Source: Streptomyces sp. YIM 121038
Lineage (GTDB): Bacteria > Actinomycetota > Actinomycetes > Streptomycetales > Streptomycetaceae
Assembly (NCBI RefSeq): GCF_006088715.1
Contig: NZ_CP030771.1
Span: forward strand, 3,906,001 to 3,970,000
Reading direction: 5' to 3'
Length of the DNA: 64,000 bases
The translations under genes were made by a program, and so were the position numbers. Of this stretch, positions 52,675 to 59,167 are shown one piece after another (the stretch's first letter is position 1; each line of letters opens with the position of its first letter). Under the pieces are notes generated by a model. The model saw nothing but the letters and a program-made list of their open reading frames with translations, was not told the origin of the DNA and searched no databases.

Positions 52675-52956
52675 ATGAACCGCTCGGCCACCCGCCGTCC
52701 CCTGACCACCGCCGCCGTCACCGCCACCGTCTTCGGCGCCTTCATGGTGGCCGCCACGGCCACCCCGTTCTTCCTGAAGAACGTGCTCAACATGAGCAAG
52801 GACTCCGCGAACGTCGTCTACCAGTCGATCATGACGGGCATGGACGTCGCCTCGGCGATCGGCCTGGTCTCCGGCGGCCTGGCCGTCGGCTCCGTGATCA
52901 TCTGGGGCGTCAAGCAGGCCATCAAGAAGGGCGGCAAGAAGGCCGTCGTCGCCTAA
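52675..52956 (+). CDS. Candidate circular bacteriocin precursor
   Basis: This is a 93-residue protein without cysteine. Residues 1-9 are basic; 10-30 are a hydrophobic leader-like segment ('TATVFGAFMVAATAT'). From about residue 31 to 93 there is a compact helical, hydrophobic and Lys-rich region. It has Gly-rich turns ('AIGLVSGGLAVGS'), one Trp, and a C-terminus 'VKQAIKKGGKKAVVA' that closely recalls enterocin AS-48 ('EIKKKGKRAVIAW'). A core of about 60 residues after leader removal fits circular bacteriocins (58-70 residues). The ATG at 52675 has GAAGGA about 8 nt upstream; an ATG at 52648 is possible. A SpoIIM/DUF95 gene follows, as in known circular bacteriocin loci. A holin-like protein is the main alternative. 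Confidence 0.72.
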   Translation: MNRSATRRPLTTAAVTATVFGAFMVAATATPFFLKNVLNMSKDSANVVYQSIMTGMDVASAIGLVSGGLAVGSVIIWGVKQAIKKGGKKAVVA

Positions 52957-52977
52957 GTCCCGAGGCAGCGCATCCGG

Positions 52978-53005
52978 CCGGGACCCCGCACGCGCGGGGT
53001 CCCGG
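52978..53005 (+). terminator. Attenuator-like hairpin after the precursor gene
   Basis: A perfect 12-bp stem (CCGGGACCCCGC arm) with an ACGC loop, 22 nt after the precursor stop and 44 nt before the SpoIIM gene. Partial termination or mRNA protection here would give far more precursor than biosynthetic protein. Confidence 0.8.
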
Positions 53006-53049
53006 CGGGACCGACCGGCACCACCGAGGGCACGGAGACGCGAGGGCAG

Positions 53050-53643
53050 ATGGATACGACGACCGGGCCGATCGCCCGGCCCTCGGCCGTGGGCGGCTTG
53101 AAGTCCGCGGCGGCGGGACTCCTGCGGCGGCAGTGGCCCGCCGTGGTCAGCGGCGCCCTGCTGTGGCTCGCCGCGTTCGGCGCGGGCTGGTGGTTCGCGC
53201 CCGCGGACCCGACCGGGGTCAGCCGGGCCCCCAAGGAGGCCGACTGGAGCCTGTTCGCGGAGATCCTCGCGCGCAACGTCGGCGTCTCGGCGGCCCTCTT
53301 CCTCGGCGTCGCCACGCTCGGCGTCATGACGATCCCGCTCACGCTCCTGACCGGGACGCTCGCGGGCTACTACTGGGGCCAGGGCAGCGCGGTCCTCGGC
53401 ACGCACGGCGTCGTACGCCATCTGCTGCCGCACATGCCCCTCGAACTGGCCTGCCTCGCGCTCGCCGCGGCGGCCGGACTCGTGCCCCTCGTGACGTGGG
53501 CGCGCGCCGGACTCGGGCGGCGGCCCGCGCCGGAGCGCGGCACCCGGGACCGCTTCGGCTTCCAGGACGCGTGCCTGCTGTGGGGCGTGTCCCTGGCGGG
53601 CCTGACCCTGGCCGCGGCGGTGGAGACATGGGTGAGCACGTGA
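53050..53643 (+). CDS. SpoIIM/DUF95 family membrane protein
   Basis: This is a 197-residue membrane protein with about five helices. It is recognisable as SpoIIM-like by 'LFAEILARNVGVSAALFLGV' and 'LTGTLAGYYWGQGSAVLGTH', followed by 'LLPHMPLELACLALAAAAGL', the conserved H-E helix. DUF95 proteins are the one component found in essentially every circular bacteriocin locus, and are thought to help cyclise or export the peptide. The ATG at 53050 follows GAGGG. Together with the precursor it forms the core of the proposed system. Confidence 0.85.
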   Translation: MDTTTGPIARPSAVGGLKSAAAGLLRRQWPAVVSGALLWLAAFGAGWWFAPADPTGVSRAPKEADWSLFAEILARNVGVSAALFLGVATLGVMTIPLTLLTGTLAGYYWGQGSAVLGTHGVVRHLLPHMPLELACLALAAAAGLVPLVTWARAGLGRRPAPERGTRDRFGFQDACLLWGVSLAGLTLAAAVETWVST

Positions 53644-53657
53644 GGGCGGGGGCGCCC

Positions 53658-53843
53658 GTGACGACCGGGGCGTCCGCCTTGGCCGAGGCTTTTGTGATGC
53701 CCGAGGGTTTCGCGACGGCCGGGCCTGCCCCGGCGGGCGGGGCGCCCGCGGGCGACGGGGCTCCGGCTGCCATCGCGGGCGGGCCTGCCACGGCCTGTGA
53801 GGTCGCGGGCGACGGGGCACGCGGTGCCAGTGAGACCTTTTGA
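53658..53843 (+). CDS. Doubtful small Ala/Gly/Pro-rich ORF
   Basis: A GTG at 53658 with GGGGG 5 nt upstream opens a 61-codon frame ('VTTGASALAEAFVMPEG' start). It bridges the SpoIIM gene and the next membrane gene. The product is low-complexity, without a membrane helix or known motif. It fills an otherwise empty 220 bp in a tight operon, which is the only argument for it. Confidence 0.25.
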   Translation: MTTGASALAEAFVMPEGFATAGPAPAGGAPAGDGAPAAIAGGPATACEVAGDGARGASETF

Positions 53844-53862
53844 GACGGGCGGCACGATCGGG

Positions 53863-54558
53863 ATGGGGAGCATGAGCGGGACTACCGGGACGACCGGCAT
53901 CACCAGGGCGAACGGTGTGGCGGGGCTGCCCGCCTTCGACGACGACGCCCCCGGCGCGGCGCCCGCGCCCCCGCCCGCGCGCGGCCCCTTCGGGCAGCGC
54001 CTGCTGACCCGGCGCGGCCACGCCCTCGGTGTGAGCGCGCTCGTCGTCGCCACGGCCGGGTTCAGCGTGCCGCTGTGGGGCGAGATCCACGACCAGGTCG
54101 TGGAGCGCGTCGACAGCGCGTCCGAGGGCGCCATCGGCATCGGCACCAGCATCGCCTGGTGCACCAGCCTGCTCGCCAACGTCCTGACGCTCGGCCTGCT
54201 CGGCGTCCTCGTGGGCGCGCTCGGCGCGGTCGCCACGCGCCACCTGCCGCTGCCCGGCGCCCCGCGCACCGCGGACGGGAGCGGCGACTTCACCCGGCTG
54301 CGGCGGGCGTTCACGCTCGGCTGGGCCGCCTTCGTCCTCGCCAAGCTCACCGCCTGGACCGTGGCGGGCCTCGCGCTCGGCCACGACGTCTCGCGGGCCG
54401 TGCCCACGGTCACGCACCTCGACGCCTGGCTGCCCCTGCTGCCCTGCGCGCTGCTGCTCGCGGGCCGCGCCGCCGGTGCCGCGTGGCCGCGCGCCGCGGC
54501 CGTGGCCGCCGCGGTCACCGCCGTCTACGCCACCGCGCTCGGGCTGCTCCCCTCCTGA
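53863..54558 (+). CDS. Five-helix membrane protein of the cassette
   Basis: This is a 231-residue protein with a Thr/Gly/Pro-rich N-terminus of about 45 residues, then about five membrane helices ('ALGVSALVVATAGFSVPLWG', 'LLANVLTLGLLGVLVGALGA', 'AAFVLAKLTAWTVAGLALG', two more near the C-terminus). I do not recognise a family. I chose the ATG at 53863; GTG codons at 53797 and 53824 are in-frame alternatives. By position it may take part in maturation, export or self-immunity. Confidence 0.7.
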   Translation: MGSMSGTTGTTGITRANGVAGLPAFDDDAPGAAPAPPPARGPFGQRLLTRRGHALGVSALVVATAGFSVPLWGEIHDQVVERVDSASEGAIGIGTSIAWCTSLLANVLTLGLLGVLVGALGAVATRHLPLPGAPRTADGSGDFTRLRRAFTLGWAAFVLAKLTAWTVAGLALGHDVSRAVPTVTHLDAWLPLLPCALLLAGRAAGAAWPRAAAVAAAVTAVYATALGLLPS

Positions 54559-54581
54559 CGTCCCACCGCCCCCGGAGAACC

Positions 54582-55100
54582 ATGCTGCACCGCCTCTTCC
54601 ACGCCACCCTGGGAAACCCCCGGCTCCTGCGGTTCGCGCTGCGCTGCTGGACCGTGGTCATGGACGGCATCGCCCGGCCCGGGGTGCGGATCGCGGGCGG
54701 GGTGCTCGCGGCGGCCGCCGGGGTGTGCGCGGTGGCGTACTTCGCCGCGTTCCGGGCCACGGCCGACGCGACGCGGCGGGCCGTCGAGAGCTCGGCCGAT
54801 CTGAGCGGCGACCCGGACGACGTCGTCGGCGTCCTCCAGCTGCTCAGCGTCGTCTGGCTGCTCAGCGGCGTCGTGCTGATCGCCGTCGGACTGCTCGTCG
54901 CCGTGGCGCGCTGGGGCAGCGTCCTGATGATCGTCGGCGGGGTGCTGTGGTGGGCCCCGCTCGGCATTCTCGCGCTGTACCTGCCGTCCGCGACGGCGCC
55001 CAAGCTGCTCGCCGCGGCCTTCGTCGCGCTGGTCGTGCCCGCCACCGTGCTCTGCCCCGCCGAGCGGTTCGGCGGGGCCCGCGCCGGTGAGGCGGCATGA
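54582..55100 (+). CDS. Four-helix membrane protein of the cassette
   Basis: This is a 172-residue protein with a basic N-terminus and about four helices, two of them closely packed in 'LLSVVWLLSGVVLIAVGLLV' and the following segment. No family is recognised. The ATG at 54582 has GGAG 5 nt upstream; its stop overlaps the next gene by ATGA. Small multi-helix proteins are common immunity or accessory factors in circular bacteriocin loci. Confidence 0.75.
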   Translation: MLHRLFHATLGNPRLLRFALRCWTVVMDGIARPGVRIAGGVLAAAAGVCAVAYFAAFRATADATRRAVESSADLSGDPDDVVGVLQLLSVVWLLSGVVLIAVGLLVAVARWGSVLMIVGGVLWWAPLGILALYLPSATAPKLLAAAFVALVVPATVLCPAERFGGARAGEAA

Positions 55101-56788
55101 CGGCCCGCCCGGGCGGCTCCTGGCCGCGCACCGTGTACGCCCTGTGGCTCGCCGACACCCGGCGGCGGCTCAACCTCCTCGCCGGTACGGGCCCTTCGGC
55201 GCGGCGCCGCCGGGCGGCGGCGCGCGTCGTCGTCTGCGCGGGCGCGGCCGCGCTGCTCGGCACCCTGGTCGTGCTCGGCCGCACCCTCGGCGTCCTGGCG
55301 CCGCCGGGACCGGACCTGCGGACGGACCTGGCCACGTGGACCTGGACGCCCGTGGCCCTGTGGTTCCTCTGCCAGCTCTTCAGCGCCGAACCGGCCAAGG
55401 CCCGCGCCCTGGTGAGCCCGCCCGACGCGAGCGTGCTGCACCCGCTGCCGGTCTCCCGCGCCCAGGTGGTGACCGCCCGGCTCGTGGTCCCCGCGGCGGG
55501 GATCGCGGCGGGGCTGCTCGTCGCCGCGGCCGCGATCGCCGTGCCGTGGCTCGCGGCCGGGGCCGAGGGGCGCGCCGCCCTGCCGGTCCTCGCGGTGCAC
55601 GCGGTGGGCGCCGCGGTCAGTGGCGTCGCGCTGCGCGTGGCCCTGGTGACGGCGCTCATGGTGCGCGTGGTGCGCGTGCCGCAACTGCCTCGCCTGGCCG
55701 TCGCCCTGGTGGGCGGCGGCCTGACCGGCGTCGTGGCGGCGCCGTTCGTCCGCGCGGTCGGCGGCGGCTCGGGGCCCTCCGAACAGGACGTGGCCCGGCT
55801 GCTCGGGGACGCCGTGACGGCCTCGCGTCCCCAGCTGTGGACGGACCTGCACGAGCCGGACGCCCTCGGCGCCGCCGTCGCCGGGTACGCCGCGCTCACG
55901 CTGCTCCTGGCCGCCTTCGCCGTGCTGCGGGTGCGGGCCACCGTCCGCCGCGACGCGGCCGCGGGCCCGGCCGCCCGCGCGGCCACCGGCTCCACGGGGG
56001 CATGGCCCGCGTCGCCGTACCGCGCGGTGTGGCGCGTGACGCGGCTGCGGCTGCTGCGCGGGCACCCGGAGACCGTCGGCGGGCTGCTGCGGCTCCAGCG
56101 GCTCGGCGTGTTCGCCGGAGCGGCCTGCGCGGCCGTCGTGGTGACGAACGGTCAGCCGGTGTGGCAGCTGCCCCCCGCGGCCGTCGGCGCCCTGTTCGTG
56201 GCGGCCGCGCTGCTCACGACGAGCGAGGTCGTGCAGGTCTGCGGCATCGAGGCGGACCGGGAGTGCTGGGACGCGCTGCGCCAGTCGCCGCGCCCCACGG
56301 GCGCCTGGGTGGCGGCGAAGGCGTGGGCGGCGACCGCGGCGGTCGGCGCGGCGATCGGCCCGTTCGCCCTGGGCGCGGCCGCGCTGTGCGGGGTGCGCGG
56401 CGCGGCCGCCTGGACCCAGACCCTGCTCGCGCTCGCCGCCGTGGCCTGCGGCGCGGGCTGCGCCACGGTCCTCACCTACTTCTGCGTGCCGCGCGCGGAG
56501 ACCTTCGCCGACGGCCGGGTCACGCGGGCACCGGCGGCGGACGTCACCGAGGGCGTGTTCGTGGCCCTGCTGACCGTGCCGGTCACGGCGGGCGCGGGCC
56601 TCTGCCGGGCCCTCGCCGACGGCACCGCGGCCCGCCTCGCGCACGGCGCGCTGCTCGCGCTCTCGCTCGCGGGCGCCTGGGCCGCGCTGCGCGCCGTCGC
56701 GGCCCGCGACCTGCCCGACCCCAAGGCGGCGCCCGCCGCGGCCGCCGCACCGCCCGCCAGCCAGCAGAAAGCCGGAGCGCTCCAGTGA
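55097..56788 (+). CDS. ABC-exporter-like large membrane protein
   Basis: This is a 563-residue protein with roughly 10-12 hydrophobic segments. It shows ABC-2-exporter-like features, such as a cytoplasmic 'PPDASVLHPLPVSRAQVV' segment typical of the ABC_export/lantibiotic-immunity permeases, and a second half with 'DRECWDALRQSPRPTGAWVA'. It overlaps the ATPase gene by 4 nt (GTGA), so the two probably form one transporter. The likely role is secretion of, or defence against, the peptide made by the cassette. It is also the size of several AS-48-locus membrane proteins, which may be chance. Confidence 0.78.
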   Translation: MTARPGGSWPRTVYALWLADTRRRLNLLAGTGPSARRRRAAARVVVCAGAAALLGTLVVLGRTLGVLAPPGPDLRTDLATWTWTPVALWFLCQLFSAEPAKARALVSPPDASVLHPLPVSRAQVVTARLVVPAAGIAAGLLVAAAAIAVPWLAAGAEGRAALPVLAVHAVGAAVSGVALRVALVTALMVRVVRVPQLPRLAVALVGGGLTGVVAAPFVRAVGGGSGPSEQDVARLLGDAVTASRPQLWTDLHEPDALGAAVAGYAALTLLLAAFAVLRVRATVRRDAAAGPAARAATGSTGAWPASPYRAVWRVTRLRLLRGHPETVGGLLRLQRLGVFAGAACAAVVVTNGQPVWQLPPAAVGALFVAAALLTTSEVVQVCGIEADRECWDALRQSPRPTGAWVAAKAWAATAAVGAAIGPFALGAAALCGVRGAAAWTQTLLALAAVACGAGCATVLTYFCVPRAETFADGRVTRAPAADVTEGVFVALLTVPVTAGAGLCRALADGTAARLAHGALLALSLAGAWAALRAVAARDLPDPKAAPAAAAAPPASQQKAGALQ

Positions 56789-57396
56789 TAGTCATCGACG
56801 ACCTCGTCGTCCGCCGGGGCCCGGCGGACGTCCTCAGCGGCCTGAGCGCCCGCGTCGCCGCGGGCGAGTCCGTCCGCGTCGCCGGACCGAACGGCAGCGG
56901 CAAGAGCACGCTCCTGCGGGTCATCGCCGGGCTCACCGCGCCCGACGCGGGCCGCGTCGCCGTCGACGGCCGGGCGCCCGGCGACCCTGCGGTGCGGGCC
57001 CTGCGCGGCCATGTGCAGGAGCCGCCGCCGCTGTACGAACACCTCACCGCGGCCGAGCAGCTGGGGTTCACGGCAGGAGTGTGGGGCGTGCCCGCGGGCG
57101 GGCTGCGCGAGCGCGCGGCGGCCCTCGGGCTCGGCGAGCGGTTCGACGTGCTCGTCGGCGAACTCTCCCTCGGCCAGCGCAAGAAGCTCGGCTACGTCTG
57201 CGCGACCGCCCACGCGCCCCGGCTCCTCCTGCTCGACGAGCCGTTCAACGGCCTGGACACGGCCGCCGAGTCCGCCGTGCGCGACGACCTCGCCCGGTGG
57301 CGGTCCGAGGGCCGCACGCTCGTCGTCGTCTCGCACTCCGACACCTCGGTCGCGGGCCTGGTGGACCGCACCCTGACCCTGGAGGCCGCCGCGTGA
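56785..57396 (+). CDS. ABC transporter ATPase 1 of the cassette
   Basis: This is a 203-residue ABC ATPase. Walker A is 'VAGPNGSGKSTLLRVIAGL', the signature region is 'GELSLGQRKKLGYVCATA', and Walker B is 'RLLLLDEPFNGLDTAAES'. The protein is short because it lacks a C-terminal extension. GTG start overlapping the upstream permease-like gene, and its stop overlaps the next ATPase gene. It should power the 563-residue membrane protein. Confidence 0.9.
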   Translation: MIVIDDLVVRRGPADVLSGLSARVAAGESVRVAGPNGSGKSTLLRVIAGLTAPDAGRVAVDGRAPGDPAVRALRGHVQEPPPLYEHLTAAEQLGFTAGVWGVPAGGLRERAAALGLGERFDVLVGELSLGQRKKLGYVCATAHAPRLLLLDEPFNGLDTAAESAVRDDLARWRSEGRTLVVVSHSDTSVAGLVDRTLTLEAAA

Positions 57397-58367
57397 TCGA
57401 GGTCCGCGACCTGGTCAAGTCCTACGGCGGCCGCCGCGTCCTGGACGGCCTGTCGTTCACGGCCGCGCCCGGGAGCGTCACCGCGTTCCTCGGGCCCAAC
57501 GGCGCGGGCAAGAGCACCACGCTGCGGATGGTCCTCGGCCTCGGCACCCCCGACGCGGGCAGCGCCCTGGTGCGCGGCGTGCCGTACGCGGAGCTGCGCG
57601 ACCCGCTGCACACGGTGGGCGCGCTGCTCGACGCGTCGGCCTGCCACCCGGCGCGCAGCCCCCGCGCGCACCTCGCCTGGCTGGCGCGCACGCACCGCGT
57701 CCCGCTGGCGCGCGTGGACGAGGTCCTCGGCCTGGTGGGCCTCGCGACGGCCGCGCGCAGGCCCGTGCGCGGCTTCTCGCTGGGCATGCGGCAGCGGCTC
57801 GGCATCGCGGTGGCGCTGCTCGGCGACCCCGAGGTGCTGCTGCTCGACGAGCCCATGAACGGCCTGGACCCCGAGGGCATCCAGTGGCTGCGCAAGCTCC
57901 TGCGCGCCCTCGCCGACGAGGGCCGCACCGTCCTGGTCTCCAGCCACCTCATGCACGAGATGGCGGTCACCGCCGACCACGTCCTGGTGATCGGCCGGGG
58001 CCGGGTCCTCGCCGACGGCGACATGGCCTCGCTCCTGACGGCGGGCCCGGCCGCCGTCCGCCTGGTGTCGCCGCGGCTCGACGCGCTCGCGCCCGCCCTG
58101 CGCGCCGAGGGCGCGCAGGTGGCGTACGACGACGAGCCGGACACCGCGACCGTGACCGGCCTGACCGGCGCCCGCATCGGGGACGTCGCCGCCGCGCACG
58201 GCTTGAGCGTGCACGAACTCACGCCCGTGCGGCCGTCGTTGGAGGAGGCGTATCTGCGTCTGACCGAGCGCGCCGCCGAGTACCGCGCGACCGCACCCGC
58301 GGCCGCCGCCACGGCCGTGACCAGCAAGTCCGACGACTCCCGGAAGGAGGCGGCGCTGCATGCGTGA
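57393..58367 (+). CDS. ABC transporter ATPase 2 of the cassette
   Basis: This is a 324-residue ABC ATPase of the CcmA/BcrA type. Walker A is 'FLGPNGAGKSTTLRMVLGL', the signature is 'FSLGMRQRLGIAVALLGD', and Walker B is 'VLLLDEPMNGLDPEGIQW'. The C-terminal ~90 residues form an extra domain, as in antibiotic and bacteriocin immunity ATPases such as BcrA. It overlaps the permease gene that follows by 8 nt, so the pair is probably an export/immunity transporter. Confidence 0.92.
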   Translation: MIEVRDLVKSYGGRRVLDGLSFTAAPGSVTAFLGPNGAGKSTTLRMVLGLGTPDAGSALVRGVPYAELRDPLHTVGALLDASACHPARSPRAHLAWLARTHRVPLARVDEVLGLVGLATAARRPVRGFSLGMRQRLGIAVALLGDPEVLLLDEPMNGLDPEGIQWLRKLLRALADEGRTVLVSSHLMHEMAVTADHVLVIGRGRVLADGDMASLLTAGPAAVRLVSPRLDALAPALRAEGAQVAYDDEPDTATVTGLTGARIGDVAAAHGLSVHELTPVRPSLEEAYLRLTERAAEYRATAPAAAATAVTSKSDDSRKEAALHA

Positions 58368-59109
58368 CCTGCTCGCCGCCGAGTGGATCAAGCTCCGCTC
58401 GGTGCGCTCCACCTGGACCCTGCTCGCGCTCGGCAGCGCCCTCACCGTCGCCGTGGGGCTGCTGTTCTGCGCCCTGATCGGCCCCGAGTACCGGGCCGCG
58501 GACGCCGGGCGGCAGCGCGAACTCGACCCGGTGGGGCTGACGTTCACGGGACTTCAGTTCGGGCAGGTGCCGCTGGTGATCCTCGCGGTGCTCGCCGTCG
58601 GCAACGAGTACGGCACCGGGATGATCCGCACCACCCTCGCCGCGGTGCCCCGGCGGGGGCTCTTCCTCTCCGCCAAGCTCGCCCTGCTCGGGCTCGCGGG
58701 GGCCGCCTGGGGTCTTGCCACCGGCGCGGTGACGCTGCTCGCGGGGAGTGCGGTGCTCGGTGCGGGCCTTCCCCCGAGCGGCGAGGGCGTGCGCGCCGTG
58801 GCCGGCGCGGGGGCCTATGCCGGGTTGCTCGCCGTTCTCTCCGGTGCCCTTACGTTCATGGTGCGGCGCTCCATGACCGCGCTCGGGGTGCTCCTTCCGC
58901 TGCTGTTCGTCGTCTCCGGGGTCATGGCCACGGCTCCGCGGCTGCGGCCGCTCGCTCGGCTGCTTCCGGACCGGGCGGGGCTTCGACTGATGCAGACCCA
59001 CCAGGACGCGGGGGATCTGACTCCCCTGGCCGGGGGTGGGGTGCTGCTGTTGTGGGTGTTGCTGGCTGTTGTGGTGGCGCGGTTGGTGCTGCGTCGTCAG
59101 GAGTGTTGA
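58360..59109 (+). CDS. ABC-2 type permease (immunity/export) of the cassette
   Basis: This is a 249-residue ABC-2 permease with six predicted helices. It begins 'MRDLLAAEWIKLRSVRSTWT', the classical start of BcrB-like permeases, and has 'VGNEYGTGMIRTTLAAVPRR'. With the upstream BcrA-like ATPase it would expel peptides or lipophilic antibiotics from the membrane. It is the last gene of the cassette; the convergent wall-polymer gene ends 58 bp further on. Confidence 0.9.
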   Translation: MRDLLAAEWIKLRSVRSTWTLLALGSALTVAVGLLFCALIGPEYRAADAGRQRELDPVGLTFTGLQFGQVPLVILAVLAVGNEYGTGMIRTTLAAVPRRGLFLSAKLALLGLAGAAWGLATGAVTLLAGSAVLGAGLPPSGEGVRAVAGAGAYAGLLAVLSGALTFMVRRSMTALGVLLPLLFVVSGVMATAPRLRPLARLLPDRAGLRLMQTHQDAGDLTPLAGGGVLLLWVLLAVVVARLVLRRQEC

Positions 59110-59124
59110 GCGGGTGCCGGTTCG

Positions 59125-59160
59125 TCTGGGTTGCTCGCGCAGTTCCCCGCGCCCCTAAAG
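59125..59160. repeat. Dispersed intergenic element
   Basis: The sequence around CGCGCAGTTCCCCGCGCCCCT resembles a short element that recurs in many Streptomyces intergenic regions. Here it lies exactly at the right edge of the bacteriocin-like cassette. The resemblance is from memory. Confidence 0.5.
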
Positions 59161-59167
59161 CGGGCGC

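Noticed and set aside
52675..52956. Small hydrophobic protein as a phage holin
   Set aside because: No phage genes are near, and the SpoIIM/DUF95 plus ABC neighbourhood fits a circular bacteriocin better. It remains the main alternative.
53658..53843. Small ORF as a bacteriocin immunity protein
   Set aside because: It lacks the hydrophobic helix and high pI typical of such immunity proteins; kept only as a doubtful ORF.
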